In this document: positions 1-11,544 of the stretch, one piece after another
Layout of the letters: each line of letters opens with the position of its first letter
How positions within the stretch are numbered: position 1 is the stretch's first letter
Origin: Antedon bifida
Taxonomy: Eukaryota > Echinodermata > Crinoidea > Comatulida > Antedonidae
DNA length: 64,000 bases
Reading direction: 5' to 3'
NCBI GenBank assembly: GCA_963402885.1
Contig: OY727093.1
Span: 14,501,501 to 14,565,500, forward strand
Notes under the pieces: model-generated
The model's database searches: none
What the model saw: only the letters and a program-made list of their open reading frames with translations
What the model was told of the DNA's origin: nothing
Made by a program: the position numbers and the translations under genes

Positions 1-1449
1 CATAAATTTAAGCGTCATATGGTTATTAAAAACTGGGTTAACCATGTCAAGCCAGCTAAGGGAAATATTAGCCATATTATGCCACCTAAAACACATACTA
101 ATACACCTTTGGTAGTTTTGCCTGAAAAGTTTGAGGAGATTCCAGTATCTAAACAAATACCATTACAACAGTCTTGTTTGGTTCCAAACACTAAAATAGA
201 GACACCACAACAGTCAATTCAGAAAGATAAGCCAGTTGTGCAGACCACTGACTCTCAAGCAAAACATCCTATAAGCCTAGCTAGCCAAACCGTTTCAAAT
301 ACATCTGATATTAAAATCACTTCTGTGTTTTCATTTGCGAGCAAAAATGATTGGGTACAAAATTCAAACAATCCAACAAGTTGTAATGTCCGATCCACTG
401 ATTCAAGTGGCAGTTTATTTTTTAGAAAATCTGCAAATGAAAGTTTAAAACAAGTCGTAAGAGAAGGAGTTGTAAAAGTAGCACCAACAAATAACATCCA
501 GTCTCCTGCTTACTTAGTAGGTGACACACAAAAAACTACATCACCAAATAAAAATATTGAACACTTACTTGCAGCACATTATAGAAAAGGGAACATGATA
601 CTTCCCACAGATCATACATACATTGCTGCCACACATCAACCCATTGTAAACTTTGTTGTAGAACAGAAACCTAATTCACAGACATATATATTGGGATCAA
701 AACCAGCTAAGCTAGATGAAATAGTTGACAAGAATTCTAAATTGAAAAGCAAAAAGAAAAAATCAAAGAAGTATGAACACAGAAAACACAAAAGAAGTTC
801 ACAGAGAAAGACAAAGAAAAGAGCTTATTTTCCACAATTGGAATGTTCCTCTGATTCTGAAGATTCATCACAGAGCAGCGATGCAGAATTAACTAGTCAA
901 TCAGCATCTTTCAAAATGTTAAAAGGAGTTGAGCATGCACAAATTGAAAATAGACTAGTAAGAAAAAAGAAGATTCTAAGAATGTCATTGCCAATTGGTA
1001 CTGCATTAACAGATACTGAATCTTCTTCAGAAACTGAAGAGGAGTTAAAGCATAATAGAATTGTGATAAAAGAGGAACCTATGGATCCCAGCGATGGTTA
1101 CTTGAACAGTTTTCTAAAGGAACAACAGTTAGCAATGGATACGTTACTAAATCAATCAAATACAAATACAGATTTTCCTCTTGTAATGATAAAAAAGGAA
1201 CCAGTTTCTGACACAGAAGATTCTTCAGTTTCCTCAACAATTGTTAGAATAAAAGAAGAACCAGTGTCAGATGAAGAAGATCAGCTTAATGCGAGAACTG
1301 AACCACCACATGAGGAAGACTTAAGTGAGGTCTGCACATCAAGAGAAGATCGTGTAAAGCAATTAAAAGAACGAATTAAAGAAAAACAGACTGTGTTGGC
1401 AGCATTCAGAAAGAGACCTCGTATTTCATTGCTTGTTAATAACATTTAA
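1..1449 (+). CDS. C-terminal part of a SUMO-motif-rich nuclear protein (5' incomplete)
   Basis: The frame is open from base 1 to the TAA at 1447-1449 (482 residues) with no stop before the first ATG at 19, so the gene very probably starts upstream of the window. I do not recognise the family. The protein is Ser/Thr-rich and low in complexity at first. At about bases 720-825 it has a Lys/Arg block (KSKKKKSKKYEHRKHKR) that fits a nuclear localisation signal. An acidic serine-rich run follows (SSDSEDSSQSSD). Three SUMO-acceptor consensus sites come next: IKEE (1066-1077), IKKE (1189-1200) and IKEE (1249-1260), each followed by Pro and acidic residues. The end is a charged, probably helical segment (REDRVKQLKERIKEKQ). 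I infer a chromatin or transcription-associated role; the exact product is unknown. ATG 19 is not proposed as the true start. Confidence 0.75.
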   Translation, partial: HKFKRHMVIKNWVNHVKPAKGNISHIMPPKTHTNTPLVVLPEKFEEIPVSKQIPLQQSCLVPNTKIETPQQSIQKDKPVVQTTDSQAKHPISLASQTVSNTSDIKITSVFSFASKNDWVQNSNNPTSCNVRSTDSSGSLFFRKSANESLKQVVREGVVKVAPTNNIQSPAYLVGDTQKTTSPNKNIEHLLAAHYRKGNMILPTDHTYIAATHQPIVNFVVEQKPNSQTYILGSKPAKLDEIVDKNSKLKSKKKKSKKYEHRKHKRSSQRKTKKRAYFPQLECSSDSEDSSQSSDAELTSQSASFKMLKGVEHAQIENRLVRKKKILRMSLPIGTALTDTESSSETEEELKHNRIVIKEEPMDPSDGYLNSFLKEQQLAMDTLLNQSNTNTDFPLVMIKKEPVSDTEDSSVSSTIVRIKEEPVSDEEDQLNARTEPPHEEDLSEVCTSREDRVKQLKERIKEKQTVLAAFRKRPRISLLVNNI

Positions 1450-1745
1450 AACATTGAACTGCAGAGTTCCTCAATTCCTCTGAAATAATTTGTGAATACT
1501 ATGTGTTCTGTATATTGTGTGTATACCTGATGTAGTACAGTAGCTTTTCACCATGAAGACTATGAGCACTCTCACAGCTTCGTAGTTGTTCATGATTTGA
1601 CACTTGTAAGTTTGTATAAGAATTGCTCATTGTCTAGTATTGAACGTTTTTTATGCTGTTTATTCCATCAAACGTTGTTTGTTAATAACATTTGATCTAC
1701 CAAATTCAGAAATAATAATAAAGTATATAATGATTTTATAATATT
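1450..1745 (+). terminator. 3' UTR with poly(A) signal
   Basis: Non-coding sequence directly after the stop of the first gene. A canonical AATAAA lies at 1717-1722, about 270 bases past the stop, and is the first good signal downstream. Cleavage would be expected 10-30 bases later. Confidence 0.55.
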
Positions 1746-4370
1746 ATGTTAAACGAATGGTAAACGATTTTTTTTATGTTAGGAAATTATTAATACTGTT
1801 ATTACATCGAGGCTATTATTTATTTGCCTATGATACCTTAAAAAAGATGTTAATGACTTAATCTAATTAATGAATCGTTTATTTACCTCATTGGTAGCCC
1901 AAATTACATAGTGGTAATGATTTCAATTTCGAAGAAAAACTTTATTTTATTGTCATTGTAATACTGTAATATTTTATTACTATTTCGATTTTTGTTTTAG
2001 TTGACACTAAAGTTTGAAAGTTGCACATCATCTGATAGTAATGAGAAATATTAAAATCGTGAACAAATCTATTTTGTATTTATTGTATCACCTATTACTG
2101 TATATAAGTTAAATTGATGTATGATTTTATATTCCACTTCATTTTAATATATTTAAGGTAGTGGGAAATGTTCAATAGATAAGGGAAAACCCCCGTTTCA
2201 CCACTAACTAGATTGCTTTTTTTTTATCTAAATGTTTTATGTCAATCTTGCTTTGATAAACAAACATGTAATTGCACTGTGTATAGAGAAAGGCATAATA
2301 AATAACATAACCATCAAAGATCCGTTTTGAATATTATGGGGAGGGGATATAAGATGCAAAACAAATTTATTTGTCTACGAAACGTGGGATCCCCGCCCAC
2401 CTTTGAAAAAAAGTTAGGGTGAAACATATCCACCCAGTGATAACCACCAATAATAACACGTAAATATACTGGTGAATATTCATAATTTCTCTGTAAGAAA
2501 ATGATTGAAATGAAGTAAACAAAATGTATTTAAATTTAAACCACTGTCAACACCAAGTATTGTAATACTTGATATATTTACAACTTTGCTCCATTCAACT
2601 TTTTTTTGTTCAATATTAACTAATCCACCAGTTTTTTTGTTACTATTTTAATTAATATTGCAGTGAACCATACTTTTTTTAAAAACTAGTTAAATGCGGC
2701 CAGTAGAAATATCTATACATTTAGTTAAGACGATAATCGCACCTCTTGCGTTACTTTGAGCCCGTTCGAACCAAATTATTTCCCCGGCTAAGTTCACTTT
2801 ACGGTCACCATAATAACAGTTAACCTAACTTCGCTGGATAGGGGCCAATTAGTCTAATAAACACAGATGGATGGTTGCTTTTTATTAAAAAGAGAACTAA
2901 CCTGAGTTTAGGATTTATTGACCTATTTAAATTGTACATAAAAAGGGAACAACGTAACCTTTAATACAGCATACAGTACTGCATCGATTAATTACAAGGT
3001 GATTGTTGATAAACATTGTTTTTTGGTGAGATGAGTAGATCTTAGACAGGTCAATAAAAAGAATTACGTTAGGCTGGATAGTGATGTCTCCTTTCATTAC
3101 GTTCGATATCGTTCAATTAAAATTGAACTGTGCTAGCCTATTTTCAGAATATAGAATGTACAGTACAACACAATGAAGAATAGTATAATTCTGATAGGAA
3201 AGACGGTATTTATAAGGACGGTGTGGTCTACTGTAATATTTTGGTCTTTCGGTTTTCTGTTCCAATGTGGAACCTAATATTCCAATGGTCCTTAAAAAAC
3301 ATACAATACAAGAAAAACAGGAAGACACATGTAAATAAACAATACATTACGATATTAACACCAGTACAAGAGTTAAATTTAAGTTTCCCGTTTATGAGCT
3401 CTATAATAAATGTCACCCCCCCCCCCCCGCCCCCGAAAAAAAACATGAAGATTATTAAATGGACTTTGAAGGCCATTTCGCAGTTTTAATAAAGTTAATC
3501 ACTTCTGTAGAAAAAAAAACATTGACAAAAAAGTAATGTTTTTGTAGTTTTAAATAGAACCAAACTTCCAGTCGTTGACAATGTGTTGCTTTTTAAAAAA
3601 GAATGTTTTCAGGTAAACTATTATGTGACAGTTAAAATCGCATATTTAACAAAAACGTTTTTTCAGGGGGATGATATATCTTTAAAGGCGTATTAAAAAA
3701 CCTTTTTTACGTTCAATGTACTTTTAAACATGATAGCATATAAGCAATGATGCAACCACCTTCACTACGAATATGCCAGTTCTCGTGCTTAGAATGACGT
3801 GATTCTGACGTCAATTACGTATTACTTGAGAAACTTGATAACAACATTATAAAAATCGATAAAGTTGAAGAAGTTTTTCTTTATTCATATCATCATTATC
3901 AACGTATTAAGTAAATGAAAATCAAAATATAATTGTTGTCGACATTTTACCTTAGCCTCAAACGTCATATCAATAACATTGAAACATAAGACGTGCATGT
4001 TCTGGTTATCAATTAATTCAAATATAGGCTTGTTCAGTTGTTTTAAGAATACCGTGAGAGCTAGTGAATGAACTATTATTTGCAATTGCGATGCCGATTG
4101 GTTTACACCATCAATGAAGTTGCTATACTACGTTCCCATGGTTACTATACGCAAGACAAAAATATGAATGGACAGCTTGGCGACATTGTATCACTTGTAA
4201 ATAGAAATTTGATCTAGCATAGTTCAAGAAATTATTACACATAAATAGAACAAGATCGTATACAACAAACACTTAACCGGTGGATCTCTACATTCTCAAA
4301 ATTTACACCTATTTTAAAGACATTTTAGTTGTGTAACTTGCGTATTTTCAGAGAGGAGATTTTTTCCCTT
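1746..4370. other. Intergenic, AT-rich; poly-C tract and CRE-like cluster
   Basis: No convincing exon seen. Two items stand out: a C-rich homopolymer near 3416-3434, and a group of cAMP-response-type sites (TGACGTGA at 3795, palindromic TGACGTCA at 3806, ATTACGTA just after). Short open frames here overlap on both strands and look like chance. Confidence 0.5.
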
Positions 4371-4374
4371 AAAG

Positions 4375-4440
4375 ATGTATTGTCCCCCTGAAAAAATTTT
4401 TTTTAACATTTTTTTTGTTGAATATGCCATTTTAATGTCA
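4375..4440. repeat. Dispersed repeat remnant (GTCCCCCTGAA family), copy 1
   Basis: The stretch with ATTGTCCCCCTGAA, a T/A-rich run and TTGTTGAATATGCCATTTTA recurs at 42,837-42,905 with small changes. A weaker relative (TGTCCCCGGAAAATAT, then a T-rich run) is at about 56,478-56,530. Recurrence at three sites in one window marks a dispersed repeat of unknown class. Confidence 0.5.
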
Positions 4441-4984
4441 CATAATTATCCACGAAAAAATGTATTTACCTGAAAAAACTGTAATTTAAAACTAAAAATG
4501 GTCAAACTGGCTGCCGTTTTATAATAAAACAGTTTCTATAAAAATGTAAAAGAATCCTATTTATGATTAACTAAATTTGTAATTTGTTAACATCCAATAG
4601 TATTTGTTATGTATTAATGTGTTATATTTGTTGATTTTAGGCACTTAACGTAAATTTATCTGAACTATGGATATTTAATGTAAAATTTGTTTTCTTTAAT
4701 ATAAAGAAAATGTAATTATCTATCAAATAAGACCATTAAAAAAATATTCTGACAAAAACTTAGTTAGTTACAGGTAAAAAAGTATACTTTTACTTATATG
4801 AACAGCGCCCTCAATCTTTATTTTCCCAAAAAATACCACATTTTATGTGGTTTCAGAAACGGAACTGGTTATAACTTTTTTTAAAGATTTTTTTTACGGT
4901 AAGTTGTAATTTACATACCACCTCTACCAATTACTACAGCTTCATTTAGATATGATTCTGCATTCCAGAGATATGTGATTTCCT

Positions 4985-5370
4985 TGTTTACTGGCAGCCA
5001 TTTTGGATTTTTCCCACCATCTTTGCAACGAGTGACCTATATTATGTACCATGTCTAAAATATGTTTCAATGACCAATATGATTACTCCATGTTTTCCTA
5101 CTTCGTTCAATACCTATATGCGATTTCGGCAATCAAAATGATATTCCAGTTTAGGCTACTGGCGGCCATGTTTGATTTTGGCCACCATCTTAACAACGAA
5201 TTACCTATGTCATGCAACATGTCTAAAATATGTTTCAATGACCATCAATACTTATGTTTTGATATTTCATTTGCCTATATGTTACTTCTGCAACAAATGA
5301 AATGTGATTTTCCAATTTATTGGCGGCCATTTTGGATTTTGGCCGCCATCTTGAAAAACAAATTACGACC
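4985..5370. repeat. Degenerate tandem repeat, about 160-170 bp unit, three copies, YY1-like motifs
   Basis: A core of the form GGCGGCCATTTTGGATTTTG plus GCCGCCATCTTG occurs at 4993-5025, 5161-5192 and 5322-5353. Spacings are 168 and 161 bases. The intervening text also repeats: CATGTCTAAAATATGTTTCA is found at about 5050 and 5218. The copies are diverged, so the array is old. GCCGCCATCTTG matches the known binding consensus of the zinc-finger factor YY1. The open frame across 5051-5377 follows the repeat and is not a gene. Confidence 0.7.
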
Positions 5371-5512
5371 AGAGTGACTCCTAGGCAAAAATCAATTGGT
5401 AAGTCCCAACGAAATTCTATGCCAAATTTGGCGCTTTTTTGCCTCAAAATTTGTTGTTAAGCCACCTGACTATAAACGTGACTTTTGTTTTCACTGTTGC
5501 CCTAGCTTATTG

Positions 5513-5556
<44 letters not shown>
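5513..5556. repeat. (TTA)n microsatellite
   Basis: An almost pure run of ATT/TTA triplets. A shorter one is at about 39,070-39,101. Confidence 0.9.
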
Positions 5557-5557
<1 letters not shown>

Positions 5558-8500
5558 ACATCATTTTATTATAGACCCTATATTATTTGTTGTAAATTGG
5601 TTCATATTTAGACGTGACCTACATTTTAATGAAATAATCAAAGCACCAGTAAAACCAGCGCTTACAATTTGTAGGACCTTGGTTCCACCAACTTTCAAAT
5701 CTATGATCCGTCACTGATGTACAGATCTAACATGTGAGAGTAAAGTAAGAAGACTGACAACTATCAATCATTATCTCAGTCGTAACTAAAATTTGATTAG
5801 ATTAGATCTACCCAATAGACTCATAAGGCCTACAGTATAACATACACATGTCTCCCAACTTGAGGCGGTGGCGGACCAACCGACTCGTACGTACCACTGG
5901 TCGAAGATGAGGGATGTCAAACAGGATGAATGTGTGTGTTCCTTCACAAAATGTAATGTATTCCATTACATTAAATGTAATTTCGAAATAAAACCCAGCT
6001 GATATAACTCAAGTGCTATGGGCTAACAATTATATGTAGGCCTATACCATTTTTCGTCTTTAAATCATTTAGGCGTGTTTAATGTACATTAACGTCATTA
6101 AAGAAAATGATATCCCGAATAAGCTTTTTACATAGCAACATTTCAGAAATTATTTCCTAGTTTACGGTTGTTAAATTTATTTACTACGTCATCACCAATG
6201 GCAAGTACATCTATTTATAGACAAATTCGCGGCGTCAACCCGAACATCTTCAATTATCTTCTCTGAGGAAGGCAGGTACATCACCGGAGGTAACTCGATT
6301 GCATTTTGTTTCCTCGGGATAAGGTAAGTACGTGAATATTATCAAATACGGTACGGACTTAATAGAAAAAGTAATGTTTTACGAGATAATAATCTAAAAG
6401 ATATAATTACTCATTTGAAGGCACGTACCAAATTAAATTTGTCCTTTTTTTGTGGCTTCCCTAACAATTTATTTTTACATGGATTCTATATTATTATAAT
6501 CATTAAATTAATTAACATTGTTAAATTTACTGTATTAATTGTTATACTTTCAATATCAATTGTACATACCTGAACGCCCCCGTACGTGAACTAAATTACA
6601 AACAATCTATTTGTTAAACGCTGGTAATAAATACAGTATACAAAATGGCAGTACGGTCAACGTTTATGGTAAGTAACCAGTAATGTGCGATGTTTAAATG
6701 TTTCTTGTACTTGTACAAATAATTATGTAAAGATAGGAGTCAGGTAGCCTTTCTGCTTTGCCTACTCCATTCATTTAGGGCATGGGCTTTCATGGTATAG
6801 GCCCCAACGTGGTATGATGGAACAGCATATCTTGGGGAGGAAATACCAAATTGAAGGCCTCATTAACAGGAATCCACAAGGTGGAATGTCCAAATGATTA
6901 ATATTTTTAAAAACAGCTTGATTATTGTCCAATGTTATAGGCATATTTTATAGTGTAATTTTTAAAATATTTGTTATAGTATACATACATAATTATATAA
7001 TTTGGAATGTATCTTATATTGCCGGGGGGAAACACAATCAAATGACAATTGTGTGTATTTATTGACATTGATGCCCTAAAGAAGAACACTGCCGCGTGCT
7101 ATTAATACTTTCCCCATTTCCTATTTGTGTACACTATCTTAAATAACACCCATTGATGTATGCATAACACAGTTCATCTTTACACGTGTATGTTTCATTG
7201 AAGCATCTAGCTCTATCGATTTACAACCGTAAATGGTTTCCGTTTCAGTTATTTAGGTAAAAACGTAAAAACTTATTTAGCATTTGATGTTTAATTGCTT
7301 TCTCCGGAGAGATAGCTACGGATCGATAGCAACACCTGGCAACAGCTATTATTCCAATGCAGATTGATAGAGACATGTTAGTTAATTCTTCCATTACTGG
7401 GTAGTGAATAGATTATATTAGAAAACATAATAATCTGTTTTCTTTCTACGTGGGCGGATGTAGAACTAAGGAACCCATGAGTTTTTTTAAGTATCACTTT
7501 ACTAGAATAAATGTAGTCATATTTAAAACTGTTTTCGTATTACATCATTTACGATTACATCAAAACATAGAATAAAGGGAGAGTGAAGTAAAAAACAAAA
7601 CGAATGAATGGACGAATATTATTATTTAGTTACTAGGGATGGATGATAGATGTAGTATGATGTTGATTAGTTTTTTTAGTTATTTGTGTAGAAAAAAGCA
7701 AAGACAGTGTGAGAGCTAATGCTGCGATACATTTTCTGTCTATATTTCATGTTTATATCCTGTCTATATTATGTCCCTGTTGTTCCCTCCCTTTCTGGTT
7801 TACCCTTTTCGTTTTCTTTTAATAATTCATTTTGTTTAGAATACCCATAGTATTTATACTTCGAATTTACGTCGAAGATCAGGATCTGAGCTTGTTCAAA
7901 TGCATCGGGTCCCTTTTACGGGAATAACATAAAACGTCACCACGCTGCTTCCCTTCCGTTATAGCCGATTTCTTAGATATTAATGGGAAGACGTTGGGTA
8001 GGCCTAATTTTATTAATTATTCAAATTTTGTTGGATTTTAATTTCGTAGAGCGTTCATGAACTATGTAATCATTCAAGCGCCTATTACTAGATTAATATT
8101 AATATACGAATTATCAGCTTGTATTAACCTTTAAGACGTGCCTTAATATTGATTTAGCATTTAAGTGATAATTGTATTACGATCTAATGAACTCCAAGGA
8201 TATTCTTGATTCCCACTCGATACACGCCCGGTGTCATGTCTAACGACAGTATACAACATGCAGTGTCGCGTCTTCTGATAGCAACCATTATCACACTATG
8301 GGATATTAAAGGCGTTTTTCTGCTAGCCAGCTGTTCGTTTGATTCGCTGTGTGCTTAGATTTCCAATCGGTATACCTTGGTTTTGAATCCCGTCTCATTT
8401 TTAGTGAGATATTAATTAGAGGGTTATGTTAAGTTAATATCATAGAGCTAGACACTTCTATGTTACATTGCATGATGTCGCTGATACCCAACCTAGACTG

Positions 8501-8793
8501 CAAGCAAGCACATTAAGATTCAGTGCGTGCACACCCAGATAGATTTCCTGAGGTTTTCACAAAACGAATAAACTAATGTACTGGCATGCCCAAGATACTA
8601 TATTAGGTCTAAGTTGAAGTTGAATTTGAAATTTAAAAATTAAAAACTCATTGTAAACTCACGAGAATTGTACCAACTTAGTCTAAAATATTTATTTTTA
8701 ATTAAATATTTAATGAATGAATGATTGATTTAATGATACTCTGTTTTGATCTCAGTTTAATCGCATGGTTTTAATAGTACCGGTATGTAAAGA
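5557..8793. other. Intergenic, AT-rich
   Basis: Apart from the possible promoter and leader exon at 6.2 kb I see no exon with both splice sites and coding character. A short ATG segment at 6645-6669 is followed by a perfect donor (ATG then GTAAGT) and could be a tiny exon, but nothing else supports it. Confidence 0.4.
6185..6323 (+). promoter_or_regulatory. Candidate promoter and non-coding leader exon with strong splice donor
   Basis: In order on the plus strand: TACGTCAT (CRE-like, 6185-6192), CCAAT (6195-6199), TATTTATAG (TATA-like, 6212-6220), then about 80 bases without any ATG ending at AAG, followed by a perfect donor GTAAGTA at 6324. The order and spacing fit a polymerase II promoter with a short untranslated first exon. 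The next plus-strand gene is the insulin-like peptide, whose coding exon is preceded by an acceptor-like TTCGAATTACAG at 26,307-26,318. A link between the two is inference only. Confidence 0.3.
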
Positions 8794-9076
8794 TATATTT
8801 ATTTAGTACAGTACTCAAATGAGTTATATTTATTTAGTACAGTACTCAAATGAGTTATATTTATTTAGTACAGTACTCAAATGAGTTATATTTATTTAGT
8901 ACAGTACTCAAATGAGTTATATTTATTTAGTACAGTACTCAAATGAGTTATATTTATTTAGTACAGTACTCAAATGAGTTATATTTATTTAGTACAGTAC
9001 TCAAATGAGTTATATTTATTTAGTACAGTACTCAAATGAGTTATATTTATTAAGTACAGTACTCAAATGAGTTATT
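8794..9076. repeat. 31 bp minisatellite, about nine copies
   Basis: The unit begins TATATTTATTTAGTACAGTA and ends CTCAAATGAGT. It repeats with an exact 31-base period about nine times. I see one substitution (TTATTAAG in the last copy), so the array is homogeneous and young. Each unit carries two adjoining palindromes, AGTACAGTACT and ACTCAAATGAGT. There are no unique spacers, so it is not a CRISPR array. Confidence 0.95.
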
Positions 9077-11479
9077 TTACAAAACTTCATTGGCGCCCTC
9101 TTTCTAAATGTGCGTATGTTGGATTTTGATTGGTCAGTAGTTTACTTGATGTGGTAGCCGGCGGATGCGGATGACGACTGGTCATTACTTCCTCATTCTT
9201 CGTGATATGCCGCGGCAGCGGTGCTTTTTTTGTCGCGGAATCACAACAAGTTCTGAAATCAATAATGATCATCCGATCGGTAGAACTGAGGGAGCATACA
9301 TTCCAGTGATACACGTACACACAAAATAAAATGATTGATAATCATGACATTTAATGAGTCATAATATCAAGAACCATGTGGATATGATTAATTAAACCTG
9401 TTGCTTCGTGTTTGGTAATCTGAAGGAATGTGACAAGATAGCCCTACTTCGGAACGCATTTCATCCGTAAGATCCCTGAAAATCAACAGTTATATGTAAA
9501 TCAATTTGAAGTACAATTGTTGTATAAAACCGTATGGAACTACAAGAGTAAGTGGTACTCGTCAATAGAAAAATACTGTTATATAAGCCTATATATATCA
9601 ATCTTTTGCCAATGGGAGCCCAACATAAAGTTTGTAATTAACTGAATGCCATACATTAGTTTACACGTTATTGTTACGAAAGCGAATGCTATTAATGAGG
9701 TAATCTGCCCACTTTCGGCTGGTAGCCATTGGAAAGTTCACGATTAACCAGAGGGCGTTATTCAAGATAATTCTTCCGATTTTCAGTCGTGGGCGTTAAT
9801 CGTAAATTAAAGTTATATTGATATAAGATGTTTTTGATGGCGTTTTAAATAAATTCGTGGTATAATATTCTCATTTTAATGTAAACTACACAGTTCCTAC
9901 TGTGAAAACAACATTTATTGGTCTGCACAGACCGTGAATTAAAATCGCATCAAAATAGGCCTACTTTAAATTGTAATTTGACTCGTTCCATAATTATAAT
10001 TTGATATACTTTATAGAATACATTAACGTGCTCCATTAATTGTGATACGGGCGTTAATACGGTAAGTTTTTATTTATTCATACAACAAGATGAAACTATT
10101 TCTCATCTAATTCGATTTTAATCTTGTCTGTGAAATGTCCTTACTCGACACCCACATGGACGGTAATAATCGTATAGGGTGTGTGGTGTAAAATCCGTGT
10201 GAATAACCTAGATTAAAATTCCCATTTCGGCGTGTCATACTCAACACATTGGAAGCGTTACACTGAATCCTGGAATGCTAAGGAAGATATCAGGACAGTA
10301 CTGACCATGGTTATTCTTCAAGGGAAGATTAACAGATAATGCTCACAAAAACAAATTCCACGTCGATAATAAAAATGACAGCCGTTTACCTACACAATCA
10401 TACCAAAGGACACATTTCTGTGAGCTTTTTAAAAATTACGAACTTGTACTTCAGATGAAGCTTATCGAACCAAATCGAATTAAAAGTGTATAGTTGTAAA
10501 TAAATAAGTTATATTGAATACTGTATGTTAATTTACCTGATCTTTCTACTGTTCTTGTTTGTTAGAATACAGTAATTAGGCCTAAAACGGCCGTTATAAG
10601 GCCGCTACGTATCTTTTACAAAATTATTCATATACCTATGTATTTTGTATCCATTATTCGTTATACTAAATTCTGCCACACCTATTATATATAGATGGGC
10701 CTGTGTTACCGTCTGTTGACATGAAACAGCTCCCATTTTACTGTCTGTCTTTTTACCCCAACCAACCTCTCCTGTCCGCCCACCTAGACATATCTTTTTT
10801 GTACAACAATTTAACATTACATTGTGAATTCTTCTTTACTTGCACATTAATCACTGCAGTATAATCATAATATTCATACCTTCACCTCGATCATTGGTTG
10901 CTGGCAAACACATGATCCTTCAAGAAGGCTTTGTCACTTTTTTTTTTAATTCTTAGAAAGAAGCCGTCTGATACCCGACGTGCCCAAATGAAAATGTTTA
11001 TGTATGAGCCACAATATTGTATACGTCAATAAATTACATAACGTCAATATTATTATAATACCGTTTCATTCCTTCTCTAATTAATTCCAACGGGGATATT
11101 CTTATAGTCTATAGTTAGTATATAGAAACAATTGAACACAAATTAGGCTTATACGCCGTATAAAGATACTTGTAGGCCTAACTATTACAGGTTTCCAAGT
11201 ATGTTTAATAATCTAAAACTCATCAATCAGTAGTAGTAGGCCTACATTAAGCGATAGATTAGTTAGCATGTTAAAACAATGTTTTCCCTGACAGGGTGCT
11301 CGTCGTAGGGAACAAAGTATTTTGCACGAAAAATAGCGCAATACATCTGGAAAACATGAAACTTCTCAATATTAGCAAGTCAATATTGAAATTCTTTAAA
11401 TTCATAAGCAGTAGGCACGTAATATCTGAAAAACGATTCTGACAAGTTGTTCACCAGAAACCCAATCAAAATGAAGTGA

Positions 11480-11544
11480 CCAATTAACCCACAAGTCTGA
11501 CCTTGATATCGATGAAGATGCGTCTATAGTTTGCGGTATATAAG
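11480..11544 (+). promoter_or_regulatory. Candidate TATA promoter
   Basis: TATATAAG at 11,537-11,544 is a near-ideal TATA box. CCAAT lies at 11,480-11,484, and TGACCTTGA (11,498-11,506) matches the extended half-site of ERR/NR5-type nuclear receptors in reverse. No coding exon follows within reach, so this may drive a non-coding or leader exon, or be chance in AT-rich DNA. Confidence 0.2.

Noticed and set aside
2755-2780. B-box-like CCCGTTCGAACC
   Set aside because: A single short match without an A box or cloverleaf.
6645-6669. Tiny coding exon ATGGCAGTACGGTCAACG before GTAAGT
   Set aside because: The donor is good but no promoter, upstream exon or matching acceptor can be assigned.
8794-9076. 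CRISPR-like regular repeats
   Set aside because: The units are head to tail with no unique spacers, and the genome is eukaryotic; it is a minisatellite.
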